This document shows, piece after piece, positions 38,989 to 49,191 of a stretch of 64,000 nt of DNA (positions within the stretch are counted from its first letter, which is position 1; each line of letters starts with the position of its first letter). The translations under genes were made by a program, and so were the position numbers. Source of the stretch: Bacteriovoracaceae bacterium. Its GTDB lineage: Bacteria > Bdellovibrionota > Bacteriovoracia > Bacteriovoracales > Bacteriovoracaceae. The stretch is taken from positions 372,001 through 436,000 of the forward strand of contig JANJTC010000005.1 of assembly GCA_024711325.1 (NCBI GenBank), read 5' to 3'. Under the pieces are notes generated by a model, which saw nothing but the letters and a program-made list of their open reading frames with translations, had not been told where the DNA came from and ran no database searches.

Positions 38989-41061
38989 ATGGATAGGTTT
39001 TTTGAAAAGCTCAAAGTCTTTTCTCAAAATTCAGAATTAGCGCTGGCCCTCGGTTTAATCATCATCTTAGGTGTGATGATTGTTCCGTTGCCTCCAGTGA
39101 TTCTGGATTTATTCCTGGCCTTATCAATCGCGATTTCAGTCGGTATTTTATTGATGTCGGTTTATGCCAGAAAGCCACTGGATTTCTCGACTTTTCCTTC
39201 CATCCTTTTGATCACGACTTTATTAAGGCTTTCTCTAAACGTGGCCTCAACACGTAATATCCTTTTGAAGGGAGCTGCAGACGGAACCAAGGCTGCCGGG
39301 CATATCATCGAAGCTTTCGGTGAATTTGTGGTCGGTGGTAATTATGCTGTTGGTATCATCATTTTTCTAATTTTGGTGGTCATTAACTTTATCGTTATTA
39401 CTAAAGGTGCTGGACGAGTTGCTGAAGTAAGTGCTCGATTCACCTTAGATGCAATGCCTGGTAAACAAATGGCGATTGACGCTGATTTAAATGCCGGATT
39501 GATTGATGATAAAGAAGCTAAACGTCGTCGTGCTGAAGTGGGACAAGAAGCTGACTTCTACGGTTCGATGGATGGTGCTTCTAAGTTCGTACGAGGAGAT
39601 GCTATTGCGGGGATTCTTATCACTGCCATTAACATCATTGGAGGGATCATTGTAGGTGTGGCCCAGAATGATATGACCTTCTCTGATGCTGCCCGAACCT
39701 TTACTCTCTTAACTGTGGGGGATGGTCTGATTGCTCAGATTCCGGCCCTGATTATCTCAACTGCTGCCGGTATTATCACAACCCGTAACACGAGTTCAGA
39801 AGCTCTTGGAAACCAGGTTAATAAAGAGTTCAGCGCTCATCCTAAGGCCTTTTATATTACAGCTGCAGCGATTACAGTTTTTGGTTTAATCCCAGGATTT
39901 CCAGGTTTGCCGTTTATGATGATCGGGGCCCTGATTGGTTTTGCTGGATTCCGGATTGAGAAGAATAAGGAAATGGTGACGGCCGCTGAAGTAAGTAATG
40001 CAGTATCTGAAGCGAAACCAAAAGAAACTCTTGAATCACTGTTACCAGTTGAATTGGTTCAACTGGAAGTAGGATACGGAATTGTCAGCATTGTCGATGC
40101 TGAACAAAATGGCGATCTTCTCGAGAGGATTTCTCATATTCGTAAGCAGTTTGCTCTGGATTGGGGGATTATTATCCCTTCAGTTCGAATTAAGGATAAC
40201 CTGGAACTCAGACCGGGTGGATATTCCATCAAGCTCAAAGGAATTGAAATCGCCAAGGGTGAACTGATGCCTGATCATATGATGGCCATGGATCCTGGAA
40301 CAGTGATTGAGAACATGGACGGTGTTGAAACCAAGGAACCGGTCTTTGGACTTCCTGCCATCTGGATTACTGATGATCGGAAGGATGAAGCACAATATAA
40401 CGGTTATACCGTGGTAGATCTTTCAACCATTGTAGCAACCCATTTAACTGAAGTTCTTAAAACAAATCTTTCCGAACTTTTTGGCCGTCAGGAATTGGTT
40501 AAAGTTCTGGATAACTTTAAAGAAGAAAATCCTAAAATTGTTTCTGATCTCGTTCCGGACATCATGCCGCTTGGTACGGTGCTTAAGGTTCTGCAGAGTC
40601 TTTTGCGTGAAGGTGTCTCAGTTCGGGATTTACGAACTATTCTTGAAACTCTGGCCGAATTCGGATCAGCTTCAAAAGATCCGGAAGCCCTTACAGAATA
40701 TGTCAGACAGGCGCTCTATAGAACCATCACGGAAAGAATCAAAGGTTCTCAAGGTGACGTTCCCTTATTCACTCTGGACCGAGGTCTTGAGGAAGCAGTG
40801 GCCCGCTCTATCATCCACACCGATCATGGTTCCCAATTAAACTTAGATCCGAAAGTGACTCAAACCATCCTGGCTTCACTCAATGAAAAAATTGAAGAAG
40901 CTACTTCGCAAGGAGAGAAAATGGTCGTTCTTTGTTCACCAGTCATCCGCCGTCATTTCAAGAAGTTGACTGAAAAATTCATTCCCAACATGATAGTGGT
41001 GAGCCATAATGAACTTAGTCCAGAAGTCAATATCAGATCTCTCGGTACCGTGAGGTTGTAA
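38989..41061 (+). CDS. flhA: Flagellar export protein FlhA
   Basis: RRAEVGQEADFYGSMDGASKFVRGDAIAGILI; 690 aa. Confidence 0.97.
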   Translation: MDRFFEKLKVFSQNSELALALGLIIILGVMIVPLPPVILDLFLALSIAISVGILLMSVYARKPLDFSTFPSILLITTLLRLSLNVASTRNILLKGAADGTKAAGHIIEAFGEFVVGGNYAVGIIIFLILVVINFIVITKGAGRVAEVSARFTLDAMPGKQMAIDADLNAGLIDDKEAKRRRAEVGQEADFYGSMDGASKFVRGDAIAGILITAINIIGGIIVGVAQNDMTFSDAARTFTLLTVGDGLIAQIPALIISTAAGIITTRNTSSEALGNQVNKEFSAHPKAFYITAAAITVFGLIPGFPGLPFMMIGALIGFAGFRIEKNKEMVTAAEVSNAVSEAKPKETLESLLPVELVQLEVGYGIVSIVDAEQNGDLLERISHIRKQFALDWGIIIPSVRIKDNLELRPGGYSIKLKGIEIAKGELMPDHMMAMDPGTVIENMDGVETKEPVFGLPAIWITDDRKDEAQYNGYTVVDLSTIVATHLTEVLKTNLSELFGRQELVKVLDNFKEENPKIVSDLVPDIMPLGTVLKVLQSLLREGVSVRDLRTILETLAEFGSASKDPEALTEYVRQALYRTITERIKGSQGDVPLFTLDRGLEEAVARSIIHTDHGSQLNLDPKVTQTILASLNEKIEEATSQGEKMVVLCSPVIRRHFKKLTEKFIPNMIVVSHNELSPEVNIRSLGTVRL

Positions 41062-41064
41062 AGA

Positions 41065-42597
41065 ATGTTCGTAAAGAAGTTCGAAGCTGACACATTAGAA
41101 GAAGCCCTGAAAGCTGTTAAGGTTGAGCTCGGTCCTGATGCCATCATTCTTAAAACCATCACCAACAACGGTTTCAAAGGTGCCTTCAAAAAGAAGCGCA
41201 TTGAAATCACAGCGGCCATCTCAGAGCGAAGTTTTGAGAAGAAGGCAAAGGTGGATAAAGTTTTGAATAATGAACAAAAAGAAGCTTTTTATCAAAAGTC
41301 TGCCTCTTCAATTAAAGAAACCATCACCAAGTACAATGGATTTGAAACTCAATCCGGAGGATACGGGAGTATGGGGTTGAATAAGGTTGTAAATACTCTT
41401 GCCAAGGGGTCTGCTGGACTGGCCGATATGACTACCAAAACTTCATCCATGATTAAGAATAGTCTGGATGATTTTTTGACTGATAACGAAGATTCAGGTT
41501 TTGATATTGATTCAACCGATGATACTCCAATGCCTGCACCCCGGTCGCAAAACCGCGGCAAGTACGCTGAACCACCTCTGAGAGAAGCTCCGATCAGACA
41601 GGCGCGCCCTCAAAGACCTCAAGTTGATGATACGGTTGATATCACCCGTAATCCGTTGCGGGAACCGGCCCCAGCACCATCGCAAGCCAGCATCGTCAGC
41701 CGTGAAGCCTATAATGAACTTAAGCAAGAACTCAGAACCACACAGCATAAAATGGAACTTTTAGAACAAAAGCTTCAGGAACTCTCTCAGAATTATCAAT
41801 TCAATCAAAAACATCTCAATGAAGCCAAAGGCATTTTTCAACTTCGTACGACTTTGAAGACATTGGATGTGGATGAATCACATATCTTAGAGCTGATTAA
41901 AAAAGCTAATTACGAATTATCGAAAGAGGATTTAGAAAATCCTGACATCATTTTTGAATTTGCCCTTCAGGAAATGGCAAGTTCAATTAACACCAGCATT
42001 CCTCTGTTTGCTAAAATTGAAAATGGTGATTCTGTGATCACGGTACTCGTTTCGGAAGCAGCTTCTGGTCAGAGCACGATGGGAACTAAGATTGCAGTCT
42101 TAAAGAAAGACGTCGTACTTATTCAGTACTCTCAGGATGCCCAGAATAATGCCTCAACAGATTTTGCTGCCCAGGTATTTGGAATCAAGGTTGAGAAGGT
42201 TCAAAACTTCTCAGAAGTCGTAGGCCTATGTCGGAAAGCAGTGGAAGCCGGCAAATCTGTCCTGGTGGATGTTCGCCTCAACAGTAGATTCTCAGATGAA
42301 ACAAAAAAATTCATTGAGACTCTTAAACGTGGTTTCCAGCATGTAGAAGTCTTATGCACACTTTCAGCGATTCACTCTGAACTTTATAACCGAAAAATAA
42401 TTGCCCGATACAAGGACGTTGTAGACGGTGTTATCATTTCACATGTGGATCTCTGTATGAACTTTGGAGCTCTCTTCAATGTTCACAAGGCCCACAATAA
42501 GCTTCCTCTCAAATTTTTCGGAACAGGCCCAGTCGTTCCGGATGATATCGAAGGAGCAACCGCTGAAAGGTTGATGTCGGGTCTCTTTCAGTTCTAA
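41065..42597 (+). CDS. flhF: FlhF-like SRP-family protein with degenerate GTPase motifs
   Basis: N-terminal MFVKKFEADTLEEALKAVKVELGPDAIILKT; position between flhA and flhG; C-terminal domain alignable to FlhF but Walker A and other G motifs not canonical. Confidence 0.85.
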   Translation: MFVKKFEADTLEEALKAVKVELGPDAIILKTITNNGFKGAFKKKRIEITAAISERSFEKKAKVDKVLNNEQKEAFYQKSASSIKETITKYNGFETQSGGYGSMGLNKVVNTLAKGSAGLADMTTKTSSMIKNSLDDFLTDNEDSGFDIDSTDDTPMPAPRSQNRGKYAEPPLREAPIRQARPQRPQVDDTVDITRNPLREPAPAPSQASIVSREAYNELKQELRTTQHKMELLEQKLQELSQNYQFNQKHLNEAKGIFQLRTTLKTLDVDESHILELIKKANYELSKEDLENPDIIFEFALQEMASSINTSIPLFAKIENGDSVITVLVSEAASGQSTMGTKIAVLKKDVVLIQYSQDAQNNASTDFAAQVFGIKVEKVQNFSEVVGLCRKAVEAGKSVLVDVRLNSRFSDETKKFIETLKRGFQHVEVLCTLSAIHSELYNRKIIARYKDVVDGVIISHVDLCMNFGALFNVHKAHNKLPLKFFGTGPVVPDDIEGATAERLMSGLFQF

Positions 42598-42658
42598 TTT
42601 AAAGCTCTAGTTCTCAAACTACCAGACAGGATGTCAGGTAGAGTGTTCCAGGAGGGAT

Positions 42659-43537
42659 ATGCACAAGACCAGCGAATGGTTACAGTCTTTTAGCACCAGC
42701 AATAACCCGATTCAACAATCTGAGTTACGCCGGGCCAGTGATTTTGCCTGTACTAAAGTTTCCATTACAGGTGGAAAGGGCGGAGTGGGTAAAACCTCTA
42801 TTGCTCTTCGAACCGCAAAGGAACTGGCACTGGCAGGCTTCCGCACTCTGCTGATCGATTGTGATTCTAATCTCTCAAACACCGCCATAAAACTTGGTTT
42901 ACCTCTTGATAATAAATTTGAAAAAATACTTTCCGGAGAAGCTTCTTTTCAGGAATGTCTAATTCAAAGGGGTAACTTTCATCTTCTGCCTGCCTGCAAT
43001 GGCTCAGTCGAAGTTTTTGAATCAAAATTAAATTTTGATGAAATCATCATCGATATCATTTCTTCTCATGAACATGAGTATGATTACATCCTTCTGGATT
43101 GCCCTGCCGGTGCCGGTCGGGAAGTGCTTACTTTAAACGCTTATTGTGATCACCGCTGGATTGTAGTGACTCCTGATAAATCTTCCATCACAGATTCTTA
43201 TTCACTGGTAAAACTGCTCTCAACTCGTTTTGGGATCAAGGAGAATCATCTCCTGGTGAACATGTACCAGTCTGAAAAACAGTTTCAAAAAGTCGTGCTT
43301 ACCCTGAGTGAAACAATCGAGAATTTCCTGGGCGCCAGGACGCATATCCTGGGCGGCATCCAGAAAGTGGATGTTTCTGCCGAGGGATTTGATACTTTTT
43401 TCCTCTCTGAGAACAAAAATGAGTTTCAGCGGAACTTCGCTAAACTTTTATATGGGTTCACCGAAAAAGTAGGTGGACCGCTGAATGTTCCTAAAAATGG
43501 AATACATCAGTTGGCCTATGAACAAGATGTTCACTAA
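42659..43537 (+). CDS. flhG: MinD-like ATPase FlhG
   Basis: VSITGGKGGVGKTSIALRTAKELALAGFRTLLIDCD; location flhF-flhG-fliA. Confidence 0.93.
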   Translation: MHKTSEWLQSFSTSNNPIQQSELRRASDFACTKVSITGGKGGVGKTSIALRTAKELALAGFRTLLIDCDSNLSNTAIKLGLPLDNKFEKILSGEASFQECLIQRGNFHLLPACNGSVEVFESKLNFDEIIIDIISSHEHEYDYILLDCPAGAGREVLTLNAYCDHRWIVVTPDKSSITDSYSLVKLLSTRFGIKENHLLVNMYQSEKQFQKVVLTLSETIENFLGARTHILGGIQKVDVSAEGFDTFFLSENKNEFQRNFAKLLYGFTEKVGGPLNVPKNGIHQLAYEQDVH

Positions 43538-43562
43538 ACGGAAATGCTAAGGAGAGCTCTCA

Positions 43563-44348
43563 ATGTCATCACTCACGGCCAAATTAAAAAATTTAAAAGA
43601 CTACCGCTCGACTGTTGAACCTAAGGTTAAAGACGAGATTATTTTAGAGTATGCTCCATTAGTTCGCTATATCGCTCAGAAGATCGCTTCGCGCCTTCCG
43701 CCGAACATCGAGCTGGATGATATGATTTCTTGTGGAGTGATCGGTTTGATGGATGCCATCGAGAAGTTCGATCCTACCCGTGATAATAAATTTAAAACAT
43801 ATGCTGAATTCCGTATTCGTGGTGCTATCCTCGATGAACTTCGTTCTCAGGACTGGGTCCCTCGTTCTGTCCGTGAAAAAGCAAAAATTGTAGAGAAGGC
43901 CTATGCCAAGCTTGAAAAAGACTTTGGTCGTCCGGCCTCTGATGAAGAGATGTGTGAGCATCTTCAGTGCTCAATGGAAGAGTTTCATGAGCTGATCAAT
44001 AAATCGAAATCAGTCTCTCTCATGAATATAGATGATGCTGCAGCGATGAGTAAGGGTGATAAGAAGCTTATGGTGTCTCTGATGGAGACTTCCCGTGGAG
44101 CGAATCCTCAAACGGCCGTAGGTTATAAGCGTGCCCAGGAAATCATTAAGGACGGTATTAAAACCCTTCCTGAAAAACAGCGTCTGGTTCTTTCTCTATA
44201 TTATTTTGAAGACCTTAACCTGAAAGAAATCGGCCAGGTGTTAGATGTGACTGAGTCACGTGTCTCTCAGCTGCATACGCAGGCGATTCTAAAGCTTAAG
44301 GCCAAACTCCGAAATCAATTTGATTCTTACGAAGATCTGGCAAGCTAA
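43563..44348 (+). CDS. fliA: Flagellar sigma factor sigma-28 (FliA/WhiG family)
   Basis: YAPLVRYIAQKIASRLPPNIELDDMISCGVIGLMDAIEKFDPTRDNKFKTYAEFRIRGAILDELR; LNLKEIGQVLDVTESRVSQL. Confidence 0.95.
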   Translation: MSSLTAKLKNLKDYRSTVEPKVKDEIILEYAPLVRYIAQKIASRLPPNIELDDMISCGVIGLMDAIEKFDPTRDNKFKTYAEFRIRGAILDELRSQDWVPRSVREKAKIVEKAYAKLEKDFGRPASDEEMCEHLQCSMEEFHELINKSKSVSLMNIDDAAAMSKGDKKLMVSLMETSRGANPQTAVGYKRAQEIIKDGIKTLPEKQRLVLSLYYFEDLNLKEIGQVLDVTESRVSQLHTQAILKLKAKLRNQFDSYEDLAS

Positions 44349-44374
44349 GATAAACTTTTCAAATTTCCTCTTAA

Positions 44375-44407
44375 AAGCCCGAGCCACAAGCTCGGGCTTT
44401 TTTTATT
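44375..44407 (+). terminator. Terminator at the end of the flagellar operon
   Basis: GCCCGAGC-CACAA-GCTCGGGC followed by T run. Confidence 0.9.
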
Positions 44408-44493
44408 TTCAGGACTTTCGTCTAAACTCTTTTCAATCCACCTCTTATTGTCAGAAAATTAACTATCGGAATTTACTTAAAAGGGTGACTTCA

Positions 44494-46788
44494 ATGGATT
44501 GGATAAAAACCTTTAATCGTGGGCAGTGGGTCATACACGGTATCTTTATTATCGCTGTGGTCTTTGGTGTGGGCTCGACGGTCTTCGCTTTACGTTTAAA
44601 TCATTTGCAGAGTACGGAAGAAGAAAGGGGATTGAAGATTAATTCCCTTATTCATCATTTCAAGAAAGACATGAGCTTTGAAAAAATTGGGAAGCTTCTT
44701 TCATGGACTGAAGCCGATAAGGCCAATGATAAAATTCGTGAACTTTCACAGAAAATTGCAGAGACGGAAGAATTACTGGAAATTAAATCATCAAAAGATT
44801 TGAGTCTGGGTATGAGAACTTTTAATCGTCTCATAAATAATACTTCCGGGATGTCAGATCCTTCTGATGCACTTAAAGTTTTTCGTAATAAAGTTTCCAG
44901 TTTAAATGATTTTGCTGAATTAAAAAAATATTCAACAGTTTTATCTATCTCAGGAAAGATGTTGGCACGATTAGACCAGCTGACTCCGAAGAACGTCGGT
45001 AGTTCTATTCAAGTCAGTTACCTCCGCTCAGATTTAAAACGCTTGCAACAGGTTGTCGCCGGATCATCCCTTACGGACAATGAGAAGGATGCACTTAATT
45101 CAAGATTCAATTCCATGCAGGCCGAAATTGAATTGCTTAGCAATCTGAATTCTCAGGCCCGCGATATTAAAGCACATGTCACTCAAGCTTCCCTTGCTCT
45201 TTCACAGTGGATGATAGATGTAGAGAAAAAAGCATCTGACCTCCAGGGAATTCGTTTTCAGAAACAAAATCAACTGGTGCTGATGCTGGCCGGGATGGTA
45301 GGTTTTATGATCGTTGCCTGGATGGGACTGGCCTATCTTTTTCGCTGGCAGAAACTGCGAATTGGTGAGCAAGTTGAGATGGAAGTTAAAGGGGTGATTG
45401 AAAAAGGTATCATGGGAGACCAACGTTTCATGATGGATCATTATTCTGATCTTACCCGGGATGATATTATTCGTTTATTAGATGAATTAAAAATTAAACT
45501 CAATCTTGGAACCATGTTACATACCGGTCTTCCATTTGCCGGATGTATGGTGGACACTAATTTTAAATTAACCTGGAACAATCATTTATTCCTGGAGCAG
45601 TTCTATCTTAGTGAGGAAGAAGTCAGGTCTGATGCTTTTAATTGGGACTATCTTCGTGATTATCTCAATATGGATGAAGATCCGGTCTATCAGGCCTTGG
45701 TAAATAAAATTGCCGGCATTTATCCGGTTAAAGTGAAACAGGATGAGTTTGCTCCTGCTCAGCCTTACGAGATGTATGTCACACCTATTAATGTTAACCG
45801 TGAAGACCGTGTGATGATCTTTTTCTATCCTCTGGTTTCCGTCCAAGAGGCGATTAATGAGCAGGTGAGTTTAGCTACAGATGCCATGACCCGCTTCATT
45901 GGTCATTGGAATAATGATTCTATGGATGAAGATCAGATCCGCTTACTTGAAAAAGATTTTAAGAACAATGATCTGAATGAAATGTATTCAGAATTAGTGA
46001 CTCTCTATGAACGGGTTAGTGGAGAGAAAAATGAATGCCTTCGGACGATCAATGACCTGGAAAAAGAAAATAACACCTATCAGGAAACCATAAGTGAAAT
46101 GAAAGTTATTGAAGAAGAAAAAATCAGCATCATCCGTCAGGAATTTCAGTTAACGAATGAACTTCGTTCATCTTTTCTGGGTTCAGTCGAGAGGATAGAA
46201 TCCCTGATGCATATTAATCGAACCATTCTTCAGCAAAATGATGATTTGAAAACGGATGCTCAAAAAATGCAGCAAATTTCCATTGAGTTGACTAAAAAAA
46301 CGAAGGAAACTTTGGATATCATGGGTCAACTTGAATTCGTTAAGACTGATTATAAAAAACTTAAATTCGAACTGTTGGAAGTTAAGGCAAAACTCATTTC
46401 CATCAATAATTCCCTCTTTGGACAATTACCACCTTTTGATGAAGTTCAGCAGAAGCTGGCCACCCGTTATAAAGATGAGTTGGCGCGGTTAGATTTTAAT
46501 GTGACAACGCTGGATAAAAAACTCTCGCAACTTGATGTTCTTTTGGCAAAACTTCAAATGATGCATGAGAAGTCACCAGTAGAACAAACACATTTCAATT
46601 TTCAAACATCCCAGAAAGATCATGAGTTAAAGGATACCTTGCTTTCACTTCAGAAATCTCAAGGCTTGGAGGAATCAAAAATTATCGAGAATTTTAAGAA
46701 TCTCCATGTTTTGATGAAAAAAGATCTCAATAAAGTTCATGAGGCCCGTGAATCAGCTTCGGAAAATTTAGAGGCTTTTCTCTCTTAA
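44494..46788 (+). CDS. Membrane-anchored PAS/coiled-coil protein
   Basis: Two hydrophobic segments flanking a periplasmic helical domain, PAS-like GCMVDTNFKLTWNNHLFLEQF, long coiled-coil C-terminus. Start placed at MDWIKTF. Confidence 0.6.
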   Translation: MDWIKTFNRGQWVIHGIFIIAVVFGVGSTVFALRLNHLQSTEEERGLKINSLIHHFKKDMSFEKIGKLLSWTEADKANDKIRELSQKIAETEELLEIKSSKDLSLGMRTFNRLINNTSGMSDPSDALKVFRNKVSSLNDFAELKKYSTVLSISGKMLARLDQLTPKNVGSSIQVSYLRSDLKRLQQVVAGSSLTDNEKDALNSRFNSMQAEIELLSNLNSQARDIKAHVTQASLALSQWMIDVEKKASDLQGIRFQKQNQLVLMLAGMVGFMIVAWMGLAYLFRWQKLRIGEQVEMEVKGVIEKGIMGDQRFMMDHYSDLTRDDIIRLLDELKIKLNLGTMLHTGLPFAGCMVDTNFKLTWNNHLFLEQFYLSEEEVRSDAFNWDYLRDYLNMDEDPVYQALVNKIAGIYPVKVKQDEFAPAQPYEMYVTPINVNREDRVMIFFYPLVSVQEAINEQVSLATDAMTRFIGHWNNDSMDEDQIRLLEKDFKNNDLNEMYSELVTLYERVSGEKNECLRTINDLEKENNTYQETISEMKVIEEEKISIIRQEFQLTNELRSSFLGSVERIESLMHINRTILQQNDDLKTDAQKMQQISIELTKKTKETLDIMGQLEFVKTDYKKLKFELLEVKAKLISINNSLFGQLPPFDEVQQKLATRYKDELARLDFNVTTLDKKLSQLDVLLAKLQMMHEKSPVEQTHFNFQTSQKDHELKDTLLSLQKSQGLEESKIIENFKNLHVLMKKDLNKVHEARESASENLEAFLS

Positions 46789-47624
46789 TGAAAACTTACA
46801 AATCCGCAGTCAGTAAATTTTTTCCCCAGGGCGCAAGGCTAGGGGATTTCCTTACCAAGCTCACTAATCTCACCACGGCAGAACTAAGCGATGCTGCTGC
46901 CAAGGGTGCCGTATGGGTGCAGCGACGTGGAAAAGGGAAAATTCTGCGGATTAGAAATCTTCAAGAGAGAGTCTCTCAGGAAGATATCATTCAACTTTTT
47001 TATGATCCAAAAGTCCTTAAACTTCCTGAAGTCTCCCAGCTTGAAGCAGTCTTTGAAAGTTCTCATTACGGTGTCTGGATTAAACCAGCGGGAGTCGTAC
47101 CTCAGGGATCTCAAGCAGGTGATCATGCCTCAGTCCTACGTTATGTGGAGAAAGCAAAAAAGAAAGAGGTCTACCTGGTTCATCGTCTGGACCGAGAAAC
47201 CTTGGGGCTGATGCTGGTTGCTTATGATTCCAAGGCGGCCGCCTTACTCAGTCATTTCTTTTTAAAAAATGAGATTAAAAAAGAATATGAGGCCATCGTC
47301 TTGGGCGAAATGGAAATTGGTCATAAAGAAACGATTAAGGCCTCCCTTGATGATAAAGAGGCCATTACCCACATCGAAGTTCTTGATTCAAAGAATAATC
47401 GAAGCCATTTGAGGGTTATGATTGAAACCGGTCGTCTTCATCAAATCCGGCGACACCTGGATTTCATCGGTCATCCCGTAATGGGTGACCCAAAATACGG
47501 TAAAGGTAATAAAAATCGAGAAGGATTAAAGCTGGTTGCCTCATCTCTTTCATTCACAGATCCATGGTCTCTCAAGGTGCAAACTTTCTCACTTGATCCT
47601 GTACTCAGCCTTAACTCATTGTAA
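46788..47624 (+). CDS. RluA-family pseudouridine synthase
   Basis: VYLVHRLDRETLGLMLVA; ETGRLHQIRRHLDFIGHPVMGDPKYG. Confidence 0.9.
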   Translation: MKTYKSAVSKFFPQGARLGDFLTKLTNLTTAELSDAAAKGAVWVQRRGKGKILRIRNLQERVSQEDIIQLFYDPKVLKLPEVSQLEAVFESSHYGVWIKPAGVVPQGSQAGDHASVLRYVEKAKKKEVYLVHRLDRETLGLMLVAYDSKAAALLSHFFLKNEIKKEYEAIVLGEMEIGHKETIKASLDDKEAITHIEVLDSKNNRSHLRVMIETGRLHQIRRHLDFIGHPVMGDPKYGKGNKNREGLKLVASSLSFTDPWSLKVQTFSLDPVLSLNSL

Positions 47625-47748
47625 TTTAAATAGTAAAACAAGCTTTAAAGGCCATGAACACTATAAATTTTACCCTTTCAGGGTCTTCCCTTAGATTTTA
47701 ATTCATATTGCCAGTACATTTAACGCAAAGCGCTATTTGGAGATTTAT

Positions 47749-49191
47749 ATGTTTAATTATCGATGTTTGTTTTTAGCAGCTCTGTGCTCTTTTCCGGCTT
47801 TAGGAGCAGTCGACCTGAACGAAAAGCAGGTCAGAATCGAATACCTTGAAGAACTAAGTAAAACCGCTACATCGATGAACATAGAAGCATTCAGACGTGA
47901 ATTGAAATATGAAGAAAGTGGCCTCACCCTTAAAAAGCGGGCCGAAAATGAAGCCCAGCTTCTGGCGGAAAAAATCAAACTTCAGGTAATCAGTGCTTAT
48001 GAAAAAGCATTGGAAGAAACAGGTAACTCACAGGAAGCTGCGGAAGAAATACGCAGAGAAATTGAAAAAGACATTGTTCTGATTGATATCTCTTTGCAGG
48101 AAGATTTACGGGAATTAGCTCTTAGAACCTTGGATAATGTTCAAAGAGGAGAGATCACTCCTACGGATGATCTTCAAAATCTTCAATCTAATATGCTGCC
48201 GGCAGTAAAAAGCCGATCGGAATATTTAAACCAGGAACTTGGTCTTCATAAATCGACTATCAGTAATGAGAAAGTTAATTATAAAGATCAGAAGGAAATT
48301 CTGGATTCCCTGGTTTCAGACGGGGAGAATGCTCGAAGACCTCTGACTTCCCATACCAATCTTAAATCAACTAATGTGACTAAGGTTGATGCAAAAATTA
48401 GTCTCCAGGTGAAAGTTAACTTTTTAGGAATTGCTGTTGAGGCAGGACCTACCATCAGTTTTAACCGACAATACATTACAAATTTTGACCTGCTCTCAGA
48501 TGGTCTTCATCCAGCGCTTAGTCCGGAAGGCCGTTTTGATTTTTCAAAGCGTGATAAATCAGGAAATGTTGTCTATAAGAATGGAAAGCCACAGAAAAGA
48601 TTCATCTCATTTGCTTGTGAAGCTGCACTGAATTTTTCAACAGATTATTCTGGTTCGGGTGGCTTCAGCGTGATGGGTGTGGGCGGTGCCGTAAACGTTG
48701 CCAAAATATATTCCAATACAGTGAATTTGATTTCCCGTAGAGTGGCCGTTCCTGAAGTCATTGACGGCAAGTTGATGAACTATAAATTATTATCTGATCT
48801 GTGCCATGACAGTTTTTTAAAGGCCCGGATTACTAATAATCTCTCCGTTGCAAATTCTCTTAATGTCATGATGAAAAATGTAGTTTCAGGACTTAGTTTC
48901 TCACATCCTAAAACTCAATGTGCCGTCGATTCCCATTGCAATAAATGGTTCAACAGTCTTAGCTCTTATGTCAAAAGAAACTCTGTCCCCCGATGTGTTG
49001 AGAATGCTAAAGAAAAATATATGGCGTGCGAGCTTAGAGGACGGCAAGGTCAGTTATGTCCAGTCTACAATAAGTATGGGCGTCGCGTATCAGGCGGTGG
49101 TTTTGAGTTAAAGTGCGATAAAGGACTTCGCTGTAAAACTGTCAGTGCTGAAAGTTTTTTCTTCACCGCCATAGGTAAATGTTCTCGATAA
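47749..49191 (+). CDS. Hypothetical exported protein with Cys-rich C-terminus
   Basis: Signal peptide MFNYRCLFLAALCSFPALG; multiple C-terminal cysteines. Confidence 0.6.
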   Translation: MFNYRCLFLAALCSFPALGAVDLNEKQVRIEYLEELSKTATSMNIEAFRRELKYEESGLTLKKRAENEAQLLAEKIKLQVISAYEKALEETGNSQEAAEEIRREIEKDIVLIDISLQEDLRELALRTLDNVQRGEITPTDDLQNLQSNMLPAVKSRSEYLNQELGLHKSTISNEKVNYKDQKEILDSLVSDGENARRPLTSHTNLKSTNVTKVDAKISLQVKVNFLGIAVEAGPTISFNRQYITNFDLLSDGLHPALSPEGRFDFSKRDKSGNVVYKNGKPQKRFISFACEAALNFSTDYSGSGGFSVMGVGGAVNVAKIYSNTVNLISRRVAVPEVIDGKLMNYKLLSDLCHDSFLKARITNNLSVANSLNVMMKNVVSGLSFSHPKTQCAVDSHCNKWFNSLSSYVKRNSVPRCVENAKEKYMACELRGRQGQLCPVYNKYGRRVSGGGFELKCDKGLRCKTVSAESFFFTAIGKCSR

